DNA from: Clostridiales bacterium
Lineage (GTDB): Bacteria > Bacillota > Clostridia > Saccharofermentanales > Saccharofermentanaceae
NCBI GenBank assembly: GCA_017551865.1
Contig: JAFZKB010000023.1
Span: forward strand, 1 to 64,000
Reading direction: 5' to 3'
Length of the DNA stretch: 64,000 nt
The notes under the pieces were generated by a model. It made no database searches and had not been told where the DNA came from. It was given only the letters and a program-made list of their open reading frames with translations. This document shows, one piece after another, positions 34,573-43,239 of the stretch. Each line of letters starts with the position of its first letter. The stretch's first letter is position 1. Made by a program: the position numbers and the translations under genes.

Positions 34573-36126
34573 ATGAAAAAATCAATCGCAATTTTACTCA
34601 GCATACTGATGGTTGCATCTACTGCCTGCAAAAAGAACGAAACGGAAAAGCCGTCCGAATCTTCAGAAAAAGAGACGACTGAAACAACAGAAAATACAGA
34701 AAGTCCAACTGCTTCCGAAAGCGCTTCGGAAACCACTTCTGAGAGTACGGCTCCTTCCGAGAAAGAGTCTGAAACTTCCGGAGAAACCTTAGCTCCCGGA
34801 TCGATCCTGATCAGTTCCGCGCAATTTCCTGATCCGGTCCTTCTTGAGTATGTGGCAGAGTATTGTGATCCGAACTGGGATGGTATCCTGACGGAAGAAG
34901 AGATATCACAGATCAAAGTGCTCGACTTCAGTCTCTGTTTACCGGATTTGATCGATGGAATAGAATGCTTCACCAGTCTGGAAAAACTGTATTGGAATAA
35001 CTATACAGAGTATCAGAACGAAAAAGATCTGGATCTTCGTTGTTTCCCGAAACTGAAGGAAGCAGACCTTCGTGGCACGAGACTGTCCTCTATCGATTTA
35101 AGCGCATGTGAAGAACTGAAAGTGCTGTATGTCAGTCACACAGATCTTTCCAACATCGATCTGAGCCACAACCCGGCTTTAAAAATTCTGAGTATTTACG
35201 GGTGTGGAATAGACACTCTGGATATATCAGGAAATCCTCTACTTGAAGAATTATCTGTTAGTTGTATTCAGATCAAAACACTCGATGTGAGTAAGCACCG
35301 TAATCTCAAAAAACTGTACTGCACCGAAACTGAGATATCCTCGCTGGATCTTCGAGGAAATCCTGATCTGGAAGTGCTGCACTGTGACAATTGTAAGCTT
35401 ACAGAGCTGGACTTAAGCGCCAATCTTAACCTCAAGGAACTGAGTTGCACCTATAATCAGTTTTCCGTCCTTGACATAAGTAAAGCCGAAAAGCTGGAGA
35501 CACTTCAGTGCGTAGGAAATCAACTTACCGCACTGGATACTTCGCACTGCCCGAAACTAAATCAGCTGGGCTGCGAATATAACAAGATCTCCGCCTTAGA
35601 TCTGCGTAACAATACAGATTTATTGCTACTGGCCTGTGCTGAAAATATGCTTACTTCATTGGATCTTCCTAAGAATGCTCCTCTTTATTACATCGACTGC
35701 AGCTCGAATCAGCTGACCTCTCTGGATCTCTCAAAATGCAGTTCTGTCGAGTATATCAACTGCGAAAAGAATAAGCTGACGGCACTTCTTCTTCCGGAAA
35801 GCATCAGGAACGTGGATTGCTCAGAAAACGCTTTGACAGCTCTGAATCTGGGAAATGCAAGATCGCTTCAAACTCTGTATGTAAAAGGCAATCCCATTTC
35901 TTCCTTGAACCTTCAGAATATGCCTGACCTGGAGTGTCTTGATGTCCGCGGTACCAAGATCACCTCTGTCGATGTAAGAAATTGTAAGAATCTCGTTGCG
36001 AGTCTAAAAAACAACACCCCGTATGAACGCGAGGATGGTGGCTATGCGATCGACGCAGATGACTATGGCAGCGAACCTTTTTCCGCACTACTATATGATG
36101 AAACAACTGTCTTCATCTACGAGTGA
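34573..36126 (+). CDS. leucine-rich-repeat lipoprotein
   Basis: 517 residues after AAGGAG. The lipobox is ASTAC (Cys19), followed by a Glu/Ser/Thr linker to about residue 75. Residues 85-110 resemble a dockerin-like/EF-hand turn (YCDPNWDGILTEEEISQIKVLD). From about 110 to 470 there are roughly 17 repeats of the 20-22-residue type L-x-x-L-x-C-x-x-N-x-L-x-x-L-D-L-S, such as LEVLHCDNCKLTELDLSAN and LETLQCVGNQLTALDTS. Cysteine at the repeat Cys/Asn position is typical of bacterial surface LRR proteins. It is probably a cell-surface binding protein. The adjacent repeats are at risk of misassembly by short reads. Confidence 0.88.
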   Translation: MKKSIAILLSILMVASTACKKNETEKPSESSEKETTETTENTESPTASESASETTSESTAPSEKESETSGETLAPGSILISSAQFPDPVLLEYVAEYCDPNWDGILTEEEISQIKVLDFSLCLPDLIDGIECFTSLEKLYWNNYTEYQNEKDLDLRCFPKLKEADLRGTRLSSIDLSACEELKVLYVSHTDLSNIDLSHNPALKILSIYGCGIDTLDISGNPLLEELSVSCIQIKTLDVSKHRNLKKLYCTETEISSLDLRGNPDLEVLHCDNCKLTELDLSANLNLKELSCTYNQFSVLDISKAEKLETLQCVGNQLTALDTSHCPKLNQLGCEYNKISALDLRNNTDLLLLACAENMLTSLDLPKNAPLYYIDCSSNQLTSLDLSKCSSVEYINCEKNKLTALLLPESIRNVDCSENALTALNLGNARSLQTLYVKGNPISSLNLQNMPDLECLDVRGTKITSVDVRNCKNLVASLKNNTPYEREDGGYAIDADDYGSEPFSALLYDETTVFIYE

Positions 36127-36157
36127 GATCTTACTTTAGTTGCCGCTTTACGCTCTA

Positions 36158-37441
36158 TCAGGTCTCCACGTCCACGATCCGGACATAACGGCGGAGCGGA
36201 TATGTGCCATCGTGTGCTTCCCCAGGAAGCGCTGAAGACATATCTCCCGGATATGTCACTCGTGTGATGCCGGCTTGAATAAAGGTCTCAATATATTCAT
36301 TTCGAAGTTCCTCCGGACAGGCAAGACCCACCGTCTGGAGGAACTGCTTTTTCCTTCGAAGTACCGGGATGATATGCTCTCTGGGAAGTTTTTTCACCAG
36401 GATATTTCCGAACATGGGAGACAACTCCAGCTCTTCATCTTCTTTCGGGATCACAGAGCAGATTGGGGACGTCCATGGTTTTTCCTCGCCGCCGTTCAAT
36501 ATTCTCTCGAGCTTATCGGTACGCTTCTTAAGTGTCAGCTCCGCCATGCTGCCGATTGTGCCCGGGCGATGCTCTGACGCGGTCTTTTCCAGGATCGGAT
36601 AAAAACGTTCGCAGAAAGAAAGAATATCTTTCTGATCATTCGTATCAATATAGATCACCTGACAGGACGAACAGAGGAGCTGCTGGGTCGTGATAATATG
36701 CTCGGCTAATAGATGAAGATCTCTGTCTTCTATCTCCCCTGCCAGATACGAAAAACTCAGCCGGTGTCCCCATTCGATCAATCTCGTGCCCGGGGAGGCA
36801 AAACGGCGGACGGCAGAAACAGCCGCCTCTCCGCCCCAGACCACCAGAGCGTCTGCCATGGATGCCATCTTCTGGATCGCCGCCACATCAGACGAAGGTG
36901 TGTCAAAGACATAAATGTAGTCGGAAAGACGGGGTTCTATGGATATCAGTTCGGAGATGATCTCCACAGAAAGTCCCTTATCCGCCTGTGGAAGCTTGAG
37001 GATATTTATGTTTCCTGTAAGAAGTCCTTCTGCCGCTGAAAATGCGGGAAGACCATCCACGTTACCGGCCGCGATGTGCAAAAGCACGCCTAACGGGCGG
37101 GTCAGCACGCGGATCGGAGAAAGACCCTGCGGCGGGGTCGTTTCTTTTTCCGGAGAAAAATCCTCACCCAGTTCGGTGCGGAGTTTGAACTCCAGATACT
37201 CTCTGGTCAGCATCTTCGTCGCCAGTTCCATATATTCATCGATCCCGTCGATCTGAAGGGATGCGATCCGTTCATCAAAATACCCCTGCGCCACCTTCTT
37301 CCCGAGGGCATCGATGGCATCGATCACGATCTTCGGATCGAGCCTCGGAGATGCAAGAGTCGCCTCCAGTTTCTCCTCAAGATGCTCGAGGATCTCGCTT
37401 TGTTTTGACGCATCATACTGTTTTCCATTTGCCAGGATCAT
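36158..37441 (-). CDS. luxC: acyl-CoA/acyl-protein reductase, LuxC family
   Basis: 427 residues. LuxC is an NADPH-dependent reductase that frees long-chain aldehyde from an acyl-enzyme, made on a cysteine. The aldehyde-dehydrogenase fold is seen in PLGVLLHIAAGNVDGLPAFSA, GNINILKLPQADKGLSVEIIS, ALVVWGGEAAVSAVRRFASPGTRLIEWGHRLSF and the probable active-site Cys in TTQQLLCSSCQVIYI. The start codon overlaps the stop of luxE (ATGA). No luxAB luciferase or luxD thioesterase occurs in the window, so the pair probably makes aldehyde for another purpose, for example lipid modification or peptide tailoring (inference). Confidence 0.85.
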   Translation of the reverse strand: MILANGKQYDASKQSEILEHLEEKLEATLASPRLDPKIVIDAIDALGKKVAQGYFDERIASLQIDGIDEYMELATKMLTREYLEFKLRTELGEDFSPEKETTPPQGLSPIRVLTRPLGVLLHIAAGNVDGLPAFSAAEGLLTGNINILKLPQADKGLSVEIISELISIEPRLSDYIYVFDTPSSDVAAIQKMASMADALVVWGGEAAVSAVRRFASPGTRLIEWGHRLSFSYLAGEIEDRDLHLLAEHIITTQQLLCSSCQVIYIDTNDQKDILSFCERFYPILEKTASEHRPGTIGSMAELTLKKRTDKLERILNGGEEKPWTSPICSVIPKEDEELELSPMFGNILVKKLPREHIIPVLRRKKQFLQTVGLACPEELRNEYIETFIQAGITRVTYPGDMSSALPGEAHDGTYPLRRYVRIVDVET

Positions 37442-38565
37442 AAGTTCACCTCGACTTTATCCAAGATCTCCGCCGCACCGGCAGCGCAGGTCTTGATTTC
37501 AGATAGTCCGGCGCGTCCCATGATTTCCAGATACGGAGACGTGATACCGCATCCGCAGGTCTTCCCGTCATGGAGGATCCCGAGGTCATCTGTCATGACC
37601 GAAAGAAGCGGCGTGCCAGTCACGATCGGCGTGATGAGATTGACCAGACCCGGCTGTCCCATGGGAAGGACCTCAAGGGTCTTTACATCACGGATCAGCA
37701 CGCGGCTGTAGATCGGAACATGAAAGTGATGTTTCTCACAATCCATGTAAAGGACCGGATGCTCGACCGCACCATAGAACTCCACGATGTCCTTATCATC
37801 GAGTCCCAGAACTTTTTTCGCCAGCGCGTAGAAAGATCCTTTATCCACTTCTTCGGTATAGAACTGTTTCCAACCGCCACCCAGCATCAGTTTCGATCCT
37901 TTGGGAAGTTTTACGGATACGCCCTGATCTTCCATTCGCCGCATAAGAAACCACGCATAAGACGGGAATCCCATGAAGCGAAGAGGGAATCGTGAGCGGC
38001 TGTGCTTCACGATTGCTTCCATCACCGTATCCAGATCCAGTTCGTATTTTCCTTTATGCCAGCGGAGGGCATATGTGCGGCTCAATGCCGGTGTCATAAG
38101 CGTAACACCGAAAGCCGTCTTACTTACTCCGGTCCGGTTTTTCCGCGTCGGCTGATATCCGAAGACCACATAATGACATGGCCGGATGCCGATCAGTTTT
38201 CTTCGGGAACAGACCCGAAGGACCATCTTCAGCGCACTGATCAGATCTCCCCAGGTAAAACCGACCTCGCTGAAGTGACCGCTCGTACCGGACGAGGTCA
38301 CTTTTGCCGGCATGCGCGACGGAGAAACAGAAAAGAAACGTTTCCTTTTAAAGATCGCGGTGGGAAGTATCGGAATAGTTTCCAGAGAATTCAGATCCGT
38401 GATCCGGGAAGGGTCAAATGCCTCCGCATCAAGGATCGATTTATATCCCGGACAATGGGAATAAGAGAAGGCACAGTTTTCCTGCATAGCACGCACGAAA
38501 AGCGCTTCGGTTTTTTCCAGGTCATAGGGATTCTTCTGGCGGAATAATCTGCGTCGGAATCTCAT
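37438..38565 (-). CDS. luxE: acyl-protein synthetase, LuxE family
   Basis: 375 residues. LuxE is an ANL-type synthetase that activates a fatty acid with ATP to an acyl-AMP and passes it to its partner reductase. Motifs are ILPTAIFKRKRFFSV, VTSSGTSGHFSEVGFTW (P-loop-like A3 motif), MLGGGWKQFY, VEFYGAVEHPVLY and MTDDLGILHDGKTCGCG. The start is taken as ATG 38565, with GGAG nine bases upstream. It overlaps luxC by four bases. A -10 element with extended TGG lies upstream at 38626-38631. Confidence 0.85.
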   Translation of the reverse strand: MRFRRRLFRQKNPYDLEKTEALFVRAMQENCAFSYSHCPGYKSILDAEAFDPSRITDLNSLETIPILPTAIFKRKRFFSVSPSRMPAKVTSSGTSGHFSEVGFTWGDLISALKMVLRVCSRRKLIGIRPCHYVVFGYQPTRKNRTGVSKTAFGVTLMTPALSRTYALRWHKGKYELDLDTVMEAIVKHSRSRFPLRFMGFPSYAWFLMRRMEDQGVSVKLPKGSKLMLGGGWKQFYTEEVDKGSFYALAKKVLGLDDKDIVEFYGAVEHPVLYMDCEKHHFHVPIYSRVLIRDVKTLEVLPMGQPGLVNLITPIVTGTPLLSVMTDDLGILHDGKTCGCGITSPYLEIMGRAGLSEIKTCAAGAAEILDKVEVNL

Positions 38566-38625
38566 GATACCAATCTCCTTCAATCACGGTGAATACATCA
38601 CCTTGAATTGTCCTTCTCCGAAGCT

Positions 38626-38640
38626 ATTATACCACGTATG
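38626..38640 (-). promoter_or_regulatory. extended -10 promoter of the luxE-luxC pair
   Basis: On the minus strand CGTGGTATAATAG gives TGG-TATAAT, an extended -10 hexamer. No good -35 is seen because the terminator of the neighbouring gene lies just upstream. The transcript start would be about 60 bases before the luxE start codon. Confidence 0.5.
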
Positions 38641-38647
38641 AGAAAAA

Positions 38648-38685
38648 GCCCGCACCGATGACCGTTTCCGGTCAAAGGTGCGGGC
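38648..38685 (-). terminator. rho-independent terminator of the tandem 406-residue genes
   Basis: GCCCGCACC and GGTGCGGGC form a perfect nine-pair stem. An inner stem ACCG/CGGT caps it, and the minus strand continues TTTTTCTC. It lies 28 bases past the stop at 38714. Confidence 0.88.
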
Positions 38686-38713
38686 CATTCACCCGTTCAG
38701 AGAGGATGCTGGA

Positions 38714-39934
38714 TCAATTGACCTGTGCGCCGATAAAAACATTTACCGCATAGATGTTTTTATCCGCTCCATGATGGGTATTTAAGCTTATACCGACAGG
38801 CATACCATTCACATCGATATTACCTGAAAGTCCGTCCCACCAGTCGTCTTTATCGAAATACGTCTTAGCATCGCCGATCGATGGAGAAGCTGCCTTGATC
38901 ACTGTCGCTCCGGCATAAGGACAATCCCCTGCGAAATCAAAACTTCCGCCTTCACTCGCCATAGAGATAGCAAATCCCAATCCCTCCATAAACTTCGATT
39001 CATTTTCCATGTCGATCTCGACGTAGGATACAGTGATAGATTCAGGGTCAACGGGAATCCACGGAGGAAGTTGCGGCACCTGTTTCTTCGGAATGGTGAA
39101 TTCCTGATATTCCTGATCCTTTCCCGCGATTTTTCCATTATCGAAGTAATGGCTGCATGACCACCAGTCCCGAGTCGTATCAAAATTGAATACCAGACAT
39201 TTGAAAAAGAAATCCGGCATAACGAGAGAGAGGAGCCAGTCGAATAAAAGGACAGCTCCGACCGCTAAACCGACAACGAATACTGCTGCGACCGCCACCG
39301 CTCCGATTACCGGAATAATGAATGCAAATGCTCCTAAGCCTACTGCAGCGGCACAAGTTACGAGTATTGTCGAAAGTGCACCGGTCGCTAAAGTCAAGCC
39401 ACCTGTAAACAGTTCAGCAACAGCTGCGGCTGCAAGTGCTACAAAGGCATCTTTCAACTCTTGAGCCTGGTCATTTGTAAACAAAGCAGAGCCACACGTC
39501 GATTGATTAGTTGCCTGGTCTAGAGAACCAAAAGACATAACCAGATGCATCGAGTCATTTTCTTCCGAAGGAAGCGGACAGACCCATGTAACGGCATGGT
39601 CAGTATATGAAATAAAGAAATGCTGTCCCGTTTCTCTATCTCTAACGTAGGTCCATGCATTCACGCCGACATTCTCAAAGTTCTTTCTGATCGGCTCAAA
39701 ATCACTGTAGTTCTGCTGCTGTACGGTATTGATCGTATTCTGATCGTTTTGCGCATATGCCTTAGCGAGCTGCGGCGGTATGAGGGCTCCAGGTGATCCC
39801 ACGGCTGTAATGGTCACTTCGGGGTTGTTGGCTACGAAATCATCGGACACACGACAGCGTTCGAGTGCATCATTATATGTCCCGACTACTTCGAGATTAC
39901 TGAGAAAACTTGGCAATTGAATCGTATTACTCAT
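38714..39934 (-). CDS. protein of unknown family with hydrophobic centre, tandem paralogue B
   Basis: 406 residues, with no signal peptide. Residues 1-160 are soluble (LPSFLSNLEVVGTYNDALERC, FFISYTDHAVTWVCP, VMSFGSLDQATNQSTC). Residues 165-240 are a long Ala/Val/Gly-rich hydrophobic stretch that could make two or more membrane-spanning helices, ending LLSLVMPDFFFKCLVFNFD. Residues 265-406 are beta-rich (YFDNGKIAG, FMEGLGFAISM, CPYAGATVIKA, NIDVNGMPVGISLNTHHGAD). It shares this whole plan with its neighbour at 39969-41189. The arrangement resembles pore-forming proteins that keep a hydrophobic hairpin between soluble parts, but I do not recognise the family and the role is unknown. AGGAGGTACAAC stands before the ATG. 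Confidence 0.65.
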   Translation of the reverse strand: MSNTIQLPSFLSNLEVVGTYNDALERCRVSDDFVANNPEVTITAVGSPGALIPPQLAKAYAQNDQNTINTVQQQNYSDFEPIRKNFENVGVNAWTYVRDRETGQHFFISYTDHAVTWVCPLPSEENDSMHLVMSFGSLDQATNQSTCGSALFTNDQAQELKDAFVALAAAAVAELFTGGLTLATGALSTILVTCAAAVGLGAFAFIIPVIGAVAVAAVFVVGLAVGAVLLFDWLLSLVMPDFFFKCLVFNFDTTRDWWSCSHYFDNGKIAGKDQEYQEFTIPKKQVPQLPPWIPVDPESITVSYVEIDMENESKFMEGLGFAISMASEGGSFDFAGDCPYAGATVIKAASPSIGDAKTYFDKDDWWDGLSGNIDVNGMPVGISLNTHHGADKNIYAVNVFIGAQVN

Positions 39935-39968
39935 GTTGTACCTCCTTTTTCATTCATATGGAATTTCA

Positions 39969-41189
39969 TTAAACCGATTTTCCAATAAGTACAGTAACTT
40001 CATAGATGTTGTCTTCCGCACCGTGCTGTGTATTCAGTGTCATACCTACAGGCATTCCATTGACATCGATATTCGTCTTGAGACCATCCACCCAGCCTCC
40101 GTCCTTGAAGTAACTCTTCATATCAGATACTGCCGGAGCTTTTTCTTTGATCACTGTCGCACCGATAAACGGACAGTCGCTGGCGAGCGTAAATCCGGCA
40201 TCACCAGACTTCATGTTCATAGCAAATCCCAGACCCTGCATGAATTTTGAATCATTTTCAAAGTCGACTTCCGCATAGGAAACGATGATATCGTCCGTTG
40301 CTCCGGAGATAAACGGCGGGAGCTCCGCTTTCTTTCTCATGGGAATAGTAAAGTCCTGATACTTCTCACCCGCTCCGGCGATCTTCGCATTATCAAAATA
40401 GCAACCGGTCGCATTCCAATCACGATCGTTATCGAAGTTGAATATTAGAAGTCGGATAAAGTAATCCGGTGTCACAAGAGAGACGATCCAGTCGATTAGG
40501 AATACCAGTCCGATTGCTACTCCAATAGCAAGTACAGAAGCTACAGCAGTAACTAATGCTTCCGGAACAACAAAACTGAATGCGGCCAATCCAGCAGCTG
40601 CTGCACTTTCTGCGAAATAAACCGCAATCGCATCGACTACCATGGAAAGACCAGCCTTGATCACCTGGGTTACGACCTTTACAACAATCGTTACCAGAAC
40701 AGCTTCAATTACTTTAACGAATGCATTGGACAGCGTCAGAGAAGCAAATGCCGATTGATTCGTTACACTGTCAAAAGATCCGATGGAAACGACCAGCTGA
40801 TTTTTTTCATCATTGGTCGGGTTCTGCTCCGGATAGACCCATGTGAAAGCCTTGTCGTTATAAGAGACGAAGAAATGCACATTATTCTGATCCCTAACTT
40901 CGACCCAGGCTTTTTCGCCACAATTAATGATGTTCTTCCTGATCGTCTCCAAATTGTCATAGTTCTGATCCTGCATCTTCTTGATGAAGTCCTGATCGTT
41001 TTTCTGATAGGCTTCAACAAGAGACGGCGGCATGGCCGCTAAAGGACTACCGTTATTCGTAATAACGATATTCGGGTCTTCCTCAACGTTAAGAATCTGA
41101 GGTGCACGACAAACCTCAAGAGCGTCTTCCAAAGTTCCCACAACTTCGAGATGACTAAGAAATTCAGGTAATTTAATAGTAGTATTCAT
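39969..41189 (-). CDS. protein of unknown family with hydrophobic centre, tandem paralogue A
   Basis: 406 residues, the same length as and clearly homologous to 38714-39934. Shared anchors are LPxFLSxLEVVGTxxDALExCR, EVRDxxNxHFFxSYxDKAxTWV, SFDSVTNQSA, YFDNxKIAG, FMxGLGFAMxM, DCPxxGATVIK and NIDVNGMPVG. The hydrophobic middle spans about residues 165-240 (VIEAVLVTIVVKVVTQVI, AAGLAAFSFVVPEALVTAVA, IGVAIGLVFLIDWIVSLV). The two genes are separated by 34 bases and share the ribosome site GGAGGTACAA, so the stretch is a recent duplication. Translation is probably coupled, and unequal amounts or hetero-oligomers are possible. A -10 TATAAT at about 41370-41375 and a GCGATAGCAT hairpin at 41226-41249 lie upstream. 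Confidence 0.65.
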   Translation of the reverse strand: MNTTIKLPEFLSHLEVVGTLEDALEVCRAPQILNVEEDPNIVITNNGSPLAAMPPSLVEAYQKNDQDFIKKMQDQNYDNLETIRKNIINCGEKAWVEVRDQNNVHFFVSYNDKAFTWVYPEQNPTNDEKNQLVVSIGSFDSVTNQSAFASLTLSNAFVKVIEAVLVTIVVKVVTQVIKAGLSMVVDAIAVYFAESAAAAGLAAFSFVVPEALVTAVASVLAIGVAIGLVFLIDWIVSLVTPDYFIRLLIFNFDNDRDWNATGCYFDNAKIAGAGEKYQDFTIPMRKKAELPPFISGATDDIIVSYAEVDFENDSKFMQGLGFAMNMKSGDAGFTLASDCPFIGATVIKEKAPAVSDMKSYFKDGGWVDGLKTNIDVNGMPVGMTLNTQHGAEDNIYEVTVLIGKSV

Positions 41190-41225
41190 TTTGTACCTCC
41201 GTTAATTTTTTTAACACGAAACCAG

Positions 41226-41249
41226 GCGATAGCATAAATGCGGTATCGC
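41226..41249. repeat. hairpin in the leader of the tandem 406-residue genes
   Basis: GCGATA-GCAT-AA-ATGC-GG-TATCGC folds with two perfect stems and a two-base bulge. It lies 37 bases upstream of the start codon, between the probable -10 (TATAAT, 41370-41375) and the ribosome site. The 230-base gap contains no other feature that I can support. Confidence 0.4.
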
Positions 41250-41421
41250 ATCCAGAAATTTCATGTGCCATTTTATTGAGTTGGTGATTGGCGCCTTGCA
41301 CTAGCTCTTCACTAAGTTAATCACAGCTTACGGAGGATTTTCTCATGCATTTTCTGGCAATTCGGGTAAATTATAAACATAAATTGACATTTGCGCGCAA
41401 GACAGAAAGTGCTTCTTATAT

Positions 41422-42189
41422 CTACACGTCTTTGCCATAATCGATCAGATCCTTAATGACTTCGCCCGCGATGATCAGTCCAGCTACCGAAGGAACGAAA
41501 GCCGTCGATCCGGGGACGCTTCTTCTTTCTGTACCTTTCCGTTCCACGCCGGAAGTACCATCGTCATTTTCCTGACAGTTAACAGACATATCTTCACGAG
41601 GACGTATCGGCTCTTCTTTCGAATAGACGACCTTGAGATGTTTGATCCCTCTCTTTTTGCACTCGCGGCGCATCACTTTGGCAAGGGGACAAACCGAAGT
41701 CTTATAAAGTTCCGCGACTTCAAACGCCGTCGGATCCAGTTTGTTCCCGGCACCCATGCTACTGATGATCGGCGTGCCCGCTTCCTGCGCTCTCACGATG
41801 AGCTCGAGTTTTCCGGTCACGGTATCGATCGCGTCAATGATATAGTCATACTCTTTAAAATCGAACTGAGAAGCGGTCTCCGGCATATAGAACGTCTTAT
41901 GCGTCCGCACGACGCAGTCCGGGTTGATATCCTGAACACGCTCTTGTGCCACTTCGACTTTCGGTCTTCCGACAGTCTTCGTCGTTGCGATGATCTGGCG
42001 GTTGATATTGGAGGGACATACGACATCGTCGTCGATCAGATCAAGTGCTCCGACACCGCTTCGCGCCAGTGCTTCCACGGCATATCCGCCCACACCGCCG
42101 ACGCCGAAAACAGCGACTCTTGCGCTCTTCAGTTTCTCCATCGCCTCAGCACCGAGAAGTAATTCTGTTCTTGAAAACCGATTCTCCAT
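41422..42189 (-). CDS. tcdA: tRNA threonylcarbamoyladenosine dehydratase TcdA
   Basis: 255 residues. TcdA cyclises t6A37 of ANN-decoding tRNAs with ATP. The E1/ThiF fold shows VAVFGVGGVGGYAVEALARSG (nucleotide loop), LIDDDVVCPSNINRQ (ATP contacts with Asn and Arg), YIIDAIDTVTGKLELI (Asp) and ISSMGAGNKLDPT. The C-terminal part keeps VVYSKEEP and FVPSVAGLIIAGEVIKDLI, as in E. coli TcdA. GAGGCGG precedes the ATG. It follows larE by eight bases, so the two are co-transcribed. Confidence 0.92.
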   Translation of the reverse strand: MENRFSRTELLLGAEAMEKLKSARVAVFGVGGVGGYAVEALARSGVGALDLIDDDVVCPSNINRQIIATTKTVGRPKVEVAQERVQDINPDCVVRTHKTFYMPETASQFDFKEYDYIIDAIDTVTGKLELIVRAQEAGTPIISSMGAGNKLDPTAFEVAELYKTSVCPLAKVMRRECKKRGIKHLKVVYSKEEPIRPREDMSVNCQENDDGTSGVERKGTERRSVPGSTAFVPSVAGLIIAGEVIKDLIDYGKDV

Positions 42190-42197
42190 TATCCGCC

Positions 42198-43031
42198 TCA
42201 GATATTCACTTTCTTTTCATCTTCACTTAAAGTCTCGTTCATACTGCCGGTCCTGTATCCCGCAAGATCCATCGTCACATAGTCAAAACCTAGACCCTTC
42301 AGCGTATTGTACACGGTATTTCTCACTTTTTCATCCGTGAGCTTTCCGATCTCCTCCGGAAGGACTTCGATCCTTGCAATATTCCCGTGGACACGCACTC
42401 TCATCTGACGGAATCCAAGATCGAGAAGGAGCTGCTCAGCTTTCTCTACCATCTTTAGTTTCTCTTCGCTGATCGTCTCTCCATACACAAAACGGGAGGC
42501 CAGACACGCAAAAGACGGCTTGTCCCAGGTCGGAAGATCCATCTCTTTCGAAAGAGTGCGGATCTCTTCTTTCGTCAGTCCCGCGTATCGCAGAGGACTC
42601 TTTACACCGAGCTCCGCGATGGCAATAAGACCCGGCCGGTAATCGCCGTTATCGTCGACATTAGAACCCTCGGCGACATTCTCGATACCACATTCGGAAG
42701 CCACTTTAATGATCTTTCTAAAGAGTTCTTTTTTACAAAGGTAGCAGCGGTTCTTCGGATTTTCACGGAATCCCTCGATCGACAGTTCATCCGATTCGAA
42801 GATGATCTGCCGGATCCCTTCTTTTTCGCAGAACGCCTCTGCTTCTTTTAATTCGCGGTTGGGAAAAGAACAGGACTTCGCCGTAACAGCGATCGCTTTT
42901 TCTCCCAGAACATCTTTTGCGACTTTCAGAAGAAAGGTCGAATCGACTCCCGAAGAAAAAGCAACGGCGACTCTGCCGAGTTCCCAGAGATACTGTTCCA
43001 GTTTCTGTTTTTTGGCGTGCATTTCGTCCAT
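42198..43031 (-). CDS. larE: LarE-type ATP-dependent sulfur transferase
   Basis: 277 residues. LarE activates a nicotinate-derived cofactor by AMP transfer and then donates sulfur from a cysteine to build the NPN nickel-pincer of lactate racemase. Visible are the PP-loop VAFSSGVDSTFLLKVA, CSFPNREL, NRCYLCKKELFRKI and SFACLASRFVYGETIS. The Cys in the last motif corresponds to the donor cysteine in the family (from memory), and other cysteines could carry an iron-sulfur cluster. No larA, larB or larC is in the window, so the pathway must be completed elsewhere or LarE serves another sulfur transfer. It starts at ATG 43031; an ATG nine bases later is possible. Confidence 0.88.
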   Translation of the reverse strand: MDEMHAKKQKLEQYLWELGRVAVAFSSGVDSTFLLKVAKDVLGEKAIAVTAKSCSFPNRELKEAEAFCEKEGIRQIIFESDELSIEGFRENPKNRCYLCKKELFRKIIKVASECGIENVAEGSNVDDNGDYRPGLIAIAELGVKSPLRYAGLTKEEIRTLSKEMDLPTWDKPSFACLASRFVYGETISEEKLKMVEKAEQLLLDLGFRQMRVRVHGNIARIEVLPEEIGKLTDEKVRNTVYNTLKGLGFDYVTMDLAGYRTGSMNETLSEDEKKVNI

Positions 43032-43239
43032 GTTCTTTCGCGCCTTCCCCTTCTGAAATACGTGTTGCTACCATTTTATAGCATTCACCTATTCAGTCAA
43101 TAGGTTTCGGGAAAGCGCAAATCCGGTTGAAGACTGGTCATGACAGAAGCGTCACTTTCTCTTTTTCAGAATAGGTATACTTATTTGTGGGGACGTCTGT
43201 CATGAAGTGGCAAGGCAGATAACAAATGGAGTAGGGCAT

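Noticed and set aside
41190..41330. Short minus-strand frame giving SEELVQGANHQLNKMAHEIS and GCDTAFMLSPGF, ending inside the start of the next gene
   Set aside because: It has no start codon with a ribosome site, is interrupted upstream by a stop and overlaps the leader hairpin. It might be a remnant, but the evidence is too weak to list.
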